Source: SIG575 sp045643165
GTDB taxonomy: Bacteria > Bacillota > Clostridia > Oscillospirales > Acutalibacteraceae
Direction of reading: 5' to 3'
DNA: 10,360 bases
NCBI GenBank assembly: GCA_045643165.1
Contig: JAZUKF010000059.1
Span: forward strand, 1 to 10,360
In this document: in pieces, positions 1 to 6,309 of the stretch
Layout: the number at the start of each line of letters is the position of its first letter
Position numbering within the stretch: the stretch's first letter is position 1
The notes under the pieces: generated by a model
What the model was told of the DNA's origin: nothing
What the model saw: only the letters and a program-made list of their open reading frames with translations
Database searches by the model: none
Translations under genes and position numbers: made by a program

Positions 1-101
1 ATACATTTGAGGAAGAGTATCTTGCAAAGATTCATCCCACAGAGGCAGGTCATGCGGAAATCGCAAGACGTGTTGTTGAAATAGTTAAGGGCTGGAAATA
101 A
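1..101 (+). CDS. C-terminal end of a probable SGNH/GDSL-family hydrolase (5' end outside the window)
   Basis: The open frame entering from the left edge (codons start at base 3) ends at a TAA at 99-101 and gives a 32-residue tail. The tail contains I-H-P-T-E-A-G-H followed by an amphipathic helix ending in KGWK. A HP-x(3)-GH block followed by an A-x(3)-V helix is typical of the last conserved block of SGNH/GDSL esterases and acetylhydrolases, where the histidine is catalytic. The other two frames are closed by stops here. Substrate and cellular location cannot be judged from so little. The family call rests only on this motif and is tentative; that a gene ends here is more secure, because a strong terminator follows. 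Confidence 0.55.
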   Translation, partial: TFEEEYLAKIHPTEAGHAEIARRVVEIVKGWK

Positions 102-110
102 GATAATCAG

Positions 111-134
111 GGACTGTCGCATTTAGCACAGACC
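111..134 (+). other. Imperfect stem-loop in the 3' spacer
   Basis: GGACTGT plus GC on the left faces GC plus ACAGACC on the right around an ATTTA loop, with one A.A mismatch and one bulged C. It lies just after the stop of the left-edge gene. An A-rich run, not a T-run, follows on the plus strand, so it is not itself a forward terminator. It may be a secondary 3'-end structure. Confidence 0.3.
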
Positions 135-157
135 GAAAAAATACAGTATAATATTAT

Positions 158-202
158 AAGACGGTTGTAAAAAAGTTTTATCTTTTATAACCGTCTTTTT
201 AA
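158..202 (+). terminator. Intrinsic terminator of the left-edge gene, possibly bidirectional with glmS
   Basis: The arms AGACGGTT (159-166) and AACCGTCT (189-196) pair perfectly. The stem continues inward through a G-U pair and TAAAA/TTTTA, giving about 14 bp around a 10-nt loop, and the right arm runs straight into a T-tract (to 200). This is a textbook forward rho-independent terminator. It also sits 12 bp past the glmS stop on the other strand. On that strand the downstream sequence is AT-rich without a clean T-run, so use by glmS is possible but weaker. Confidence 0.85.
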
Positions 203-213
203 TATTTGATTTT

Positions 214-2040
214 TTATGCCACAGTAACGGATTTTGCAAGGTTTCTCGGTTTGTCAATGTCGCAATTTTTTTCTTTGGCAACATAATATGCAAATAACTG
301 AAGCGGGATAACTTCGGTTATCGCCTGAAAACAGGGGTTTGTTTCGGAAACAAAAATAATGTCGTCGGCTTCTTCGATTATTTCCGAATTATCCTTTAAT
401 GTTACGGCGAGAATTACAGCACCTCTTGCTTTGACCTCTTTAACATTGCTCAATGTTTTATCAAACAAATTCCTCTGACATGACAATGCCACAACCAATG
501 TTCCGTCCTCTATCAGAGAAATTGTGCCGTGCTTTAATTCACCTGCGGCGTAAGCCTGCGAGTTGGTATAAGAAATTTCTTTAAGTTTTAATGAGCCTTC
601 CAATGCACAGGCATAATCTGTATTTCTTCCGATAAAGAATGATGATTTTTCTTTGCAATATTTTTTTGCGATTTCCGGAATGTTTTTACCGCAGGAGAAA
701 GTTTCTTCCATCAATCCGGGTAGTTTTTCCAAATCCGTGATAAAACCGTCATACTGTTTTTTTGTGATTGTTTCCCTTGAATAAGCCGAGAAAATTCCGA
801 AAAGATACAACATCGCAAGTTGTGTTGAATATCCCTTTGTGGTTGCTACGGCAATTTCCGGACCGGCATGGGTGTATAAAACGTCGTCGGAAATTTTTGC
901 CACCGTACTGCCTACAACATTTACAACGGATAATGTATATGCACCCTTGTTTTTACATTCTTTGATTGCCGCAATGGTATCGGCTGTTTCTCCGGATTGA
1001 CTTACGGCAATAAGAAGAGTTTTGCTGTCAATAACCGGGTTTGAATATCTCAATTCCGAGGCAAGTTCAATTTCTACGGGAATTTTTACTGCGTTTTCAA
1101 AAAGTGATTTTGCACCGCAGCCGGCATAATAGGCAGAACCGCAGGCGGTAATAATAATACGGTTAAAGGATTTTAATTTTTCTTTTGTCATATTGAGAGA
1201 TAAATCTATCTCACCGTTTTTTATCCTTGAAAAAATTAAAGATTTTACTGCATCGGGTTGCTGCATGATTTCCTTCATCATGAAATGTTCGTACCCGCAT
1301 TTTTCTGCTGATTTTATATCCCATGTGATTTTTTGAACAGGCTTTTTAAGTTTATTTTTATCGCTGTCATAAATTGAAACGGAGTCTTTCTTTATGGTTG
1401 CGATCTCACCGTCATCAAGATATATTACATCCTTTGTGTACGGCACAATGGCAGTGATGTCGGAAGCGATATAATTTTCTTTTTCTCCCAGTCCTATTAT
1501 TAAAGGACTTGATTTTTTTACCGCAATTACGGTGTCCGGATAATCGGAACAAATAATTCCCAAAGAAAAAGAGCCCTTTAATTTTTGTACTGCATTATAA
1601 ACCGCAAGAAAAAAATCCTTGTCTGTTTTATAACTTTCGGCGATTAAATTCGGTACGACTTCCGTGTCGGTTTCGCTTAAAAAGTTAATGTTATGATTTT
1701 TTAATTCCTGTCTTAAAGCAACATAATTTTCGATTATTCCGTTGTGTACAACGGAGAACTTTCCGTCAAAGCTTAAATGAGGATGGGCGTTTTCCGTTGA
1801 AGGTACACCGTGAGTTGCCCAACGTGTATGACCTATTCCGGAAAAAGCGTTTGTATTATCATTTTTTAATTTATCCTCAAGGCGGGAAACGTTACCCACA
1901 GATTTGACGGTATATATTTTTTTATCATTTAATAATGAAATCCCTGCCGAATCATAACCTCTGTATTCTAATTTTTTTAACCCGTTGATAAGTACGGGAG
2001 AAGCGTATGATTTTCCCACATATCCGATAATTCCGCACAT
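214..2040 (-). CDS. glmS: Glutamine--fructose-6-phosphate aminotransferase (isomerizing)
   Basis: GlmS makes glucosamine-6-phosphate and glutamate from fructose-6-phosphate and glutamine, the first committed step to UDP-GlcNAc for cell wall synthesis. It acts in the cytosol. The product is 608 residues, close to the E. coli enzyme. Its class II glutaminase domain (about 2-220) starts with Met-Cys-Gly-Ile, so Cys2 is the nucleophile after Met removal, and it shows YRGYDSAG (26-33), HTRWATHG (71-78) and HNGIIENY (99-106). Two SIS sugar-isomerase domains follow, with TACGSAYYAG near 298-307 and SQSGETADT at 347-355. The C-terminus reads PRNLAKSVTVA, as expected for the sugar-binding tail. The frame stays open 19 codons further upstream, but Cys must be residue 2, so the start is the ATG at 2040. 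An AGAGGA ribosome site (2046-2051) sits 5 nt before it. No glmS ribozyme fits in the short leader. Confidence 0.97.
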   Translation of the reverse strand: MCGIIGYVGKSYASPVLINGLKKLEYRGYDSAGISLLNDKKIYTVKSVGNVSRLEDKLKNDNTNAFSGIGHTRWATHGVPSTENAHPHLSFDGKFSVVHNGIIENYVALRQELKNHNINFLSETDTEVVPNLIAESYKTDKDFFLAVYNAVQKLKGSFSLGIICSDYPDTVIAVKKSSPLIIGLGEKENYIASDITAIVPYTKDVIYLDDGEIATIKKDSVSIYDSDKNKLKKPVQKITWDIKSAEKCGYEHFMMKEIMQQPDAVKSLIFSRIKNGEIDLSLNMTKEKLKSFNRIIITACGSAYYAGCGAKSLFENAVKIPVEIELASELRYSNPVIDSKTLLIAVSQSGETADTIAAIKECKNKGAYTLSVVNVVGSTVAKISDDVLYTHAGPEIAVATTKGYSTQLAMLYLFGIFSAYSRETITKKQYDGFITDLEKLPGLMEETFSCGKNIPEIAKKYCKEKSSFFIGRNTDYACALEGSLKLKEISYTNSQAYAAGELKHGTISLIEDGTLVVALSCQRNLFDKTLSNVKEVKARGAVILAVTLKDNSEIIEEADDIIFVSETNPCFQAITEVIPLQLFAYYVAKEKNCDIDKPRNLAKSVTVA

Positions 2041-2073
2041 AATAATCCTCTTTTCATAAATAATAATATTATT

Positions 2074-2102
2074 ATTATAGTATATATAGAATTTCAAGAA
2101 AT
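2074..2102 (-). promoter_or_regulatory. Candidate glmS promoter region
   Basis: Read on the minus strand, a perfect TATAAT lies at 2074-2079, which would place the start of transcription about 25-30 nt before the glmS ATG. No good -35 is found at 17 bp. TTGAAA at 2092-2097 is only 12 bp away, but it pairs at 17 bp with an alternative -10 TAATAA (2069-2074). The exact element pair is therefore uncertain, although the region is very AT-rich and a promoter must lie here. Confidence 0.45.
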
Positions 2103-2107
2103 ATAAG

Positions 2108-2123
2108 GTTACATATCTGTAAC
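2108..2123. promoter_or_regulatory. Perfect 16-bp palindrome between divergent glmS and nrdG (possible operator)
   Basis: GTTACA-tatc-TGTAAC is an exact inverted repeat with a 4-bp centre. It lies in the 145-bp divergent spacer, just upstream of the likely -35 regions of both genes, which suits a dimeric regulator acting on one or both. It matches the NrdR box at only about 5 of 16 positions, so it is a different kind of site. I do not recognise the cognate regulator family. Confidence 0.45.
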
Positions 2124-2128
2124 TTTCC

Positions 2129-2157
2129 TTTATAAACCGATAATAATATTGTATAAT
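2129..2157 (+). promoter_or_regulatory. Candidate nrdG promoter
   Basis: A perfect -10 TATAAT (2152-2157) is preceded at 17 bp by TTTATA (2129-2134), a 4/6 match to the -35 consensus. Transcription would start near 2164, leaving a leader of about 20 nt that contains the strong GGAGGG ribosome site (2175-2180) before the ATG at 2186. Confidence 0.6.
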
Positions 2158-2185
2158 AGATTTATTATTTTTACGGAGGGTAATT

Positions 2186-2878
2186 ATGGAGATACACGGA
2201 TTTCAGAAAATGACTTTGCTTGATTTTCCCGGTAAGGTGGCATGTACCGTTTTTACGGCGGGATGCAACTTACGGTGTCCCTTTTGCCATAATGCTTTTC
2301 TTGTTACGGAAATTGATAATGAAAGAAGATTTGAAAAATCCGAAATTCTTGAATATATAAATAAGAGAAATAGAATTCTTGACGGTGTATGTATCACCGG
2401 GGGAGAACCGCTTTTATATCCCGATACGGTTGATTTTCTTAAAGAGATAAAGCAAACAGGTCTTGCAGTCAAGTTGGATACTAACGGCACTTTCCCGGAG
2501 AGATTGAAGGATGCCGTAAGATACGGTTATGTTGATTATGTTGCTATGGATATAAAAAATTCCCCGGAGAAATATGCTCAGACCGTGGGAATAAAGAATT
2601 TTGATTTTTCTTCCGTGAAGGAAAGTATAGAATTCCTCCTTTCGGGGAAAGTAGATTTTGAATTCAGAACAACCGTTGTAAAGCAATTTCATACTGCGGA
2701 GGATATTGAGAAAATTGCACGTGTTATTGAAGGTGCACCCCGTTATTTTTTGCAGAGTTTTGAAGATTCCGGCAACCTTATAGGAGAAAATATGGAGCCT
2801 TGCAGTAAGGAAGAAACGGAAGAAATGAAGCGTGTGGCAGAAAAATATGTTAAAAACGTAGAAATCAGAGGCAAATAA
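2186..2878 (+). CDS. nrdG: Anaerobic ribonucleoside-triphosphate reductase activating protein (radical SAM)
   Basis: NrdG reductively cleaves S-adenosylmethionine with a [4Fe-4S] cluster and puts the glycyl radical on NrdD. The 230-residue product carries the radical-SAM triad C-x3-C-x2-C at Cys27, Cys31 and Cys34 (GCNLRCPFC). It also has the SAM-binding TGGEP motif at 71-75 and a conserved N-terminal GFQKMTLLDFPGK block. The length and the CPFCHN signature fit the longer 'NrdG2' type of activase; E. coli NrdG is about 154 residues. Start: GGAGG lies 6 nt before the ATG. It precedes nrdD, whereas many bacteria have nrdD first. The 101-bp gap to nrdD holds a separate strong promoter and no clear terminator, so nrdG seems to have its own promoter and may also read through into nrdD. 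The nearest alternative is another radical-SAM glycyl-radical activase such as a PflA type, but the adjacent nrdD settles it. Confidence 0.93.
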   Translation: MEIHGFQKMTLLDFPGKVACTVFTAGCNLRCPFCHNAFLVTEIDNERRFEKSEILEYINKRNRILDGVCITGGEPLLYPDTVDFLKEIKQTGLAVKLDTNGTFPERLKDAVRYGYVDYVAMDIKNSPEKYAQTVGIKNFDFSSVKESIEFLLSGKVDFEFRTTVVKQFHTAEDIEKIARVIEGAPRYFLQSFEDSGNLIGENMEPCSKEETEEMKRVAEKYVKNVEIRGK

Positions 2879-2893
2879 TTGTACACAAAATAA

Positions 2894-2909
2894 TCAAAAT
2901 ATATTGAAA
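2894..2909. promoter_or_regulatory. Distal, weaker NrdR-box-like site upstream of nrdD
   Basis: The 16-mer matches the NrdR consensus (acaCwAyATaTwGTgt) at 11 of 16 positions, and its core AAATATATTG matches 9 of 10. Its centre lies exactly 30 bp upstream of the centre of the strong proximal box, about three helical turns. This is close to the spacing known for tandem NrdR sites. Alone, in such AT-rich DNA, it would not be convincing; the spacing raises its value. Confidence 0.5.
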
Positions 2910-2915
2910 TTATTA

Positions 2916-2944
2916 TTGACAAGATACTATATATAGTGTATAAT
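2916..2944 (+). promoter_or_regulatory. Exact-consensus sigma-A-type promoter of nrdD
   Basis: TTGACA (2916-2921) and TATAAT (2939-2944) are both perfect and separated by 17 bp (2922-2938). Transcription is predicted to start near 2951, giving a leader of about 29 nt to the ATG at 2980. A promoter this strong normally needs repression, and the NrdR box inside the spacer provides it. Confidence 0.88.
2924..2939. promoter_or_regulatory. Proximal NrdR box overlapping the nrdD promoter
   Basis: This 16-mer matches the NrdR consensus acaCwAyATaTwGTgt at 15 of 16 positions, with the palindromic core CTATATATAG. It fills the spacer between -35 and -10 and touches the first base of the -10, so a bound NrdR would block RNA polymerase. 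NrdR is the (d)ATP-sensing repressor of ribonucleotide reductase genes; its own gene is not in this window. Confidence 0.85.
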
Positions 2945-2964
2945 ACTGGATGTTAATATGTGAA

Positions 2965-2970
2965 AGAAGG
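2965..2970 (+). promoter_or_regulatory. Ribosome binding site that decides the nrdD start
   Basis: AGAAGG lies 9 nt before the ATG at 2980. An in-frame ATG at 2950 falls at the predicted transcription start and has no ribosome site, so the downstream ATG is preferred. Confidence 0.75.
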
Positions 2971-2979
2971 TATTTCGGT

Positions 2980-5346
2980 ATGTATCATGTGCTTAAACGT
3001 GACGGAAAATTAGTTGATTTTAATCTAAAAAAAATAAGCGATGCAATGATTTTGGCTTTTGAAGCCTGTGAAAGAGACTTCAATCAGGATGTTGTTGATT
3101 TTCTCGCTTTAAAGGTTACTGCGGACTTTGAGCCTAAAATAGAAAACTCTCAGATTGCGGTTGAAAAAATTCAGGACAGCGTTGAAACAGTTCTTATCCG
3201 TGCAGGATATGACGATGTTGCAAAGGCGTATATCCTTTACCGTAAACAGAGGGAGAAACTTCGTAACATTAACGCAACAATGGTTGACTATAAGGAAATC
3301 GTTGATAATTACGTTAAAATAAATGACTGGAGAGTTAAAGAAAATTCCACCGTTACTTATTCTGTAGGCGGACTTATTCTTTCAAACTCCGGTGCAATTA
3401 CGGCAAACTATTGGCTTTCCGAAATCTATGATGAAGAAATTGCAAAGGCTCATAAAAATGCCGATATTCATATTCATGACCTTTCCATGCTTACGGGTTA
3501 CTGTGCGGGTTGGTCTTTGAAACAACTTATTCAGGAAGGATTAGGCGGAGTTCCGGGTAAAATCACATCTGCTCCCGCAAGTCATCTTTCAACTTTATGC
3601 AATCAGATGGTAAACTTCCTGGGAATTATGCAGAATGAGTGGGCAGGTGCTCAGGCATTCTCGTCTTTTGATACTTACCTTGCACCGTTTGTTAAAGTGG
3701 ACAACCTTTCATATAAAGAAGTAAAACAGTGTATTCAATCATTTATCTACGGGGTAAATACTCCGTCCCGTTGGGGAACGCAGTCTCCTTTCACAAATAT
3801 CACACTTGACTGGACCGTTCCGAATGACCTTGCAGAGCTTAACTGTATTGTCGGCGGAAAAGAAATGGACTTTAAGTACAAGGACTGTAAGAAAGAAATG
3901 GACCTTGTCAATAAGGCATTTATCGAAATAATGATTGAGGGAGATGCAAACGGAAGAGGCTTCCAGTATCCTATCCCCACATATTCCATAACAAGAGATT
4001 TTGACTGGTCCGATACTGAAAATAACAGACTTTTGTTTGAAATGACGGCTAAATACGGTACTCCCTATTTCTCTAACTATATCAACAGCGATATGGAGCC
4101 CAGTGATGTAAGAAGTATGTGTTGCCGTCTCCGTCTTGATTTGAGAGAACTTCGTAAAAAATCGGGCGGTTTCTTCGGAAGCGGTGAAAGCACCGGTTCT
4201 GTCGGTGTTGTTACAATCAATATGCCGAGAATTGCTTATCTCGCAAAGGATGAAAAAGATTTCTATGAACGTCTTGATAAGCTTATGGATATTTCCGCAC
4301 GTTCACTTAAAATAAAACGTACGGTTATTACGAGACTTCTTGATAACGGTTTGTATCCTTATACAAAGCGTTATCTCGGAACATTTGCCAACCATTTCTC
4401 TACGATCGGTCTTGTAGGTATGAATGAGGCTTGTTTGAATGCAAATTGGCTTAATGTTGATATGACTGATAAAAAAGCACAGGATTTCACCGCAGATGTT
4501 CTCAATCATATGCGTGAACGTCTTTCCGATTATCAGGAAAAATATGAGGATCTTTATAACCTTGAAGCAACTCCCGCAGAGTCAACCTCATACCGTCTTG
4601 CAAAGCATGACGTTAAGAGATATCCCGATATTATTACCGCATCTTCGGCTAATTGCGGAACTCCTTATTATACAAACAGTTCACATCTTCCCGTAGGATA
4701 TACTGATGATATTTTCTCTGCTCTTGATATTCAGGATGAACTTCAGACGCTGTACACTTCGGGAACTGTTTTCCATGCGTTCCTCGGTGAAAAATTACCG
4801 GATTGGAAAGCGGCGGCAACACTTGTACGTAAGATTGCCGAAAATTACAGACTTCCTTATTATACCATGTCTCCCACATATTCTGTATGTAAAAATCACG
4901 GATATATCTCCGGCGAGGTAAGCCGTTGCCCCGATTGCGGTGAGTTGACAGAAGTTTACAGCCGTATAACGGGATATTACCGTCCTGTTCAGAACTGGAA
5001 TGACGGTAAAACGCAGGAATTTAAGGACCGTAAGGTTTATAATATCGAAACATCACGTCTTGTGAAGAGCCATAAGGAAAAGGCTGACTGTGAAAAGACG
5101 GAGGAATGTACAAATTGTGATGATTCCGCATTCCTTTTCACCACAGCCACTTGTCCCAACTGCAAAATAGCAAAAAACATTCTTGATAAAAATAATTTTG
5201 AATATGAAGTTTTACTTGCAAATGAACATGCGGATGAAGCAGAAGCCTTCGGTGTGAAACAGGCTCCTACACTTGTTGTTGTTCGTAACGGAAAGACAGA
5301 AAAATATGCCGGTGTTTCGGATATAAAAAAATATTTGAATGTGTAA
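2980..5346 (+). CDS. nrdD: Class III (anaerobic) ribonucleoside-triphosphate reductase with fused C-terminal glutaredoxin-like domain
   Basis: NrdD reduces ribonucleoside triphosphates to deoxyribonucleotides under anaerobic conditions, using a glycyl radical made by NrdG. In the 788-residue product, residues 1-95 form the allosteric ATP-cone (HVLKRDGKLVDFN at the start). The catalytic barrel follows, with CCRLRLDLREL (Cys381-Cys382, the likely thiyl region) and the GSGESTGSVG block near 400-409. A zinc site is formed by Cys637, probably His640, Cys650 and Cys653. The glycyl-radical motif RITGYYRP places the radical on Gly665. Standard NrdDs end about 25 residues after this. Here a linker with Cys704, Cys710 and Cys713 leads into a redoxin fold (about 716-788) with the active site C725-P-N-C728 and a cis-proline motif APT (762-764). 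This suggests the active site is re-reduced by an attached dithiol domain instead of by formate. trxB follows after 10 bp. Regulation is by the NrdR-box promoter just upstream. Confidence 0.95.
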   Translation: MYHVLKRDGKLVDFNLKKISDAMILAFEACERDFNQDVVDFLALKVTADFEPKIENSQIAVEKIQDSVETVLIRAGYDDVAKAYILYRKQREKLRNINATMVDYKEIVDNYVKINDWRVKENSTVTYSVGGLILSNSGAITANYWLSEIYDEEIAKAHKNADIHIHDLSMLTGYCAGWSLKQLIQEGLGGVPGKITSAPASHLSTLCNQMVNFLGIMQNEWAGAQAFSSFDTYLAPFVKVDNLSYKEVKQCIQSFIYGVNTPSRWGTQSPFTNITLDWTVPNDLAELNCIVGGKEMDFKYKDCKKEMDLVNKAFIEIMIEGDANGRGFQYPIPTYSITRDFDWSDTENNRLLFEMTAKYGTPYFSNYINSDMEPSDVRSMCCRLRLDLRELRKKSGGFFGSGESTGSVGVVTINMPRIAYLAKDEKDFYERLDKLMDISARSLKIKRTVITRLLDNGLYPYTKRYLGTFANHFSTIGLVGMNEACLNANWLNVDMTDKKAQDFTADVLNHMRERLSDYQEKYEDLYNLEATPAESTSYRLAKHDVKRYPDIITASSANCGTPYYTNSSHLPVGYTDDIFSALDIQDELQTLYTSGTVFHAFLGEKLPDWKAAATLVRKIAENYRLPYYTMSPTYSVCKNHGYISGEVSRCPDCGELTEVYSRITGYYRPVQNWNDGKTQEFKDRKVYNIETSRLVKSHKEKADCEKTEECTNCDDSAFLFTTATCPNCKIAKNILDKNNFEYEVLLANEHADEAEAFGVKQAPTLVVVRNGKTEKYAGVSDIKKYLNV

Positions 5347-5356
5347 GTGAAAATAA

Positions 5357-6256
5357 ATGTATGATATAATTATAATCGGCGGCGGTCCTGCGGGGCTGAC
5401 CGCTGCGGTATATGCAAGAAGAGCGAATAAAACCGTTCTTGTAATTGAAAAAGCCACTTTCGGCGGACAGATTACATTTTCACCTAAGGTTGAAAACATT
5501 CCCGGATTTATCTCTTTAACGGGAAATGAATTTGCGGAAAAACTTGTTGAACAGGCAATAGAATTAGGTGCGGAATTTGAAATGTGCGAAGTTCTGTCCG
5601 TGAAAAACGGTGAAATAAAAACAGTTGTAACGGATAGCGGAGAATTTGAAGGCAGAAGTGTTATCATTGCAACAGGAGCGAAGCACAGAATGTTAGGTCT
5701 TGAACACGAGGAAGAACTTGTGGGAGAGGGAATTTCTTTCTGTGCGGTTTGCGACGGAGCATTTTATTCCGGAAAAACAGTCGGTGTTGTGGGCGGAGGA
5801 AACTCTGCTTTGCAGGAGGCAATTTTGTTGAGTGAACTTGCTGAAAAAGTTTACATTTTTCAAAATCTTGATTTCCTGACCGGGGAGAAAAAACTTTGCG
5901 AACAACTTGAAGCAAAGGATAATGTTGAAATAATAACCGGTGTTACGGTAAAATCTCTTTCGGGGGAAAAATCTCTTGAAGGAGTTACCGTAGAAAATAC
6001 GGCTTCCGAAATCAGAGATATTTCTCTTGACGGCTTGTTTATTGCAATAGGTCTTATGCCTCAGAACGAAGTTTTTGCGGAAATTATTACTCTTGATGAT
6101 TACGGATATGCGGATTCGGATGAAAACTGTCTTACAAAATCCGAGGGCATTTTTGTTGCGGGAGATTGCCGAAAAAAGAAGGTACGTCAGGTTGCTACTG
6201 CTGTTTCGGACGGTGCCGTTGCGGCACTTGCGGCATGCAGTTATTTGGATAAATAA
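5357..6256 (+). CDS. trxB: Thioredoxin reductase (low-Mr flavoprotein) with atypical pyridine-nucleotide site
   Basis: This FAD disulfide reductase passes electrons to a thioredoxin- or glutaredoxin-like partner in the cytosol. The 299-residue product has the FAD-binding GGGPAG (8-13), the redox pair Cys129-Ala-Val-Cys132 followed by DG, a second Rossmann motif GGGNSA (146-151) and the C-terminal FAD motif GD (269-270) with RQVATAVSDGAVAA. The family's HRRxxxR motif, which binds the NADPH 2'-phosphate, is replaced by QNLDFLT at 169-175, so all the basic residues are missing. NADH, or another donor, is therefore more likely than NADPH; this is inference. The gene starts 10 bp after the nrdD stop with only a weak purine-rich stretch, so it is probably translated from the nrdD message by coupling. 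An intrinsic terminator follows. The natural partner is the glutaredoxin-like domain of NrdD. A general thioredoxin reductase role is also possible. Confidence 0.92.
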   Translation: MYDIIIIGGGPAGLTAAVYARRANKTVLVIEKATFGGQITFSPKVENIPGFISLTGNEFAEKLVEQAIELGAEFEMCEVLSVKNGEIKTVVTDSGEFEGRSVIIATGAKHRMLGLEHEEELVGEGISFCAVCDGAFYSGKTVGVVGGGNSALQEAILLSELAEKVYIFQNLDFLTGEKKLCEQLEAKDNVEIITGVTVKSLSGEKSLEGVTVENTASEIRDISLDGLFIAIGLMPQNEVFAEIITLDDYGYADSDENCLTKSEGIFVAGDCRKKKVRQVATAVSDGAVAALAACSYLDK

Positions 6257-6267
6257 TAAATCATATC

Positions 6268-6299
6268 GGGGCATCGCAATTTTTGTGATGTCCTTTTTT
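6268..6299 (+). terminator. Intrinsic terminator after trxB
   Basis: GGGCATCGC (6269-6277) pairs with GTGATGTCC (6285-6293) over 9 bp, two of them G-U, around a 7-nt loop (AATTTTT), followed by six T. It ends the nrdD-trxB transcript. It directly abuts the ribosome site of the next gene (6300-6304). Confidence 0.82.
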
Positions 6300-6309
6300 G
6301 GGAGTTTTT

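Noticed and set aside
2041..2097. N-terminal extension of glmS by 19 residues from the upstream ATG
   Set aside because: The catalytic cysteine must follow the initiator Met directly; the extension is AT-rich promoter sequence and the ribosome site fits the ATG at 2040.
2108..2123. The palindrome in the glmS-nrdG spacer as an NrdR box
   Set aside because: Only about 5 of 16 positions match the NrdR consensus, against 15 of 16 for the site at 2924-2939.
2950..2979. nrdD start at the ATG at 2950
   Set aside because: It coincides with the predicted transcription start and has no ribosome site; the ATG at 2980 has AGAAGG at good spacing and begins the ATP-cone directly.
5041..5346. A frameshift or assembly error joining nrdD to a separate glutaredoxin gene
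   Set aside because: The frame is continuous with no stop, internal ribosome site or base-composition break, and the domain ends just before trxB; a true fusion is the simpler reading, though read data would settle it.
5212..5667. 151-codon minus-strand open frame across the nrdD-trxB junction
   Set aside because: It spans the end of one real gene and the start of another on the opposite strand, and its product has no recognisable motif.
5693..6274. 193-codon open frame on the minus strand opposite trxB
   Set aside because: Low-complexity, basic and Phe/Asn-rich translation with no ribosome site; it is the antisense shadow of a well-supported gene.
6298..6309. TTG start for the TPR gene
   Set aside because: It lies in the terminator T-run and has no ribosome site in front; the ATG at 6310 has GGGAG.
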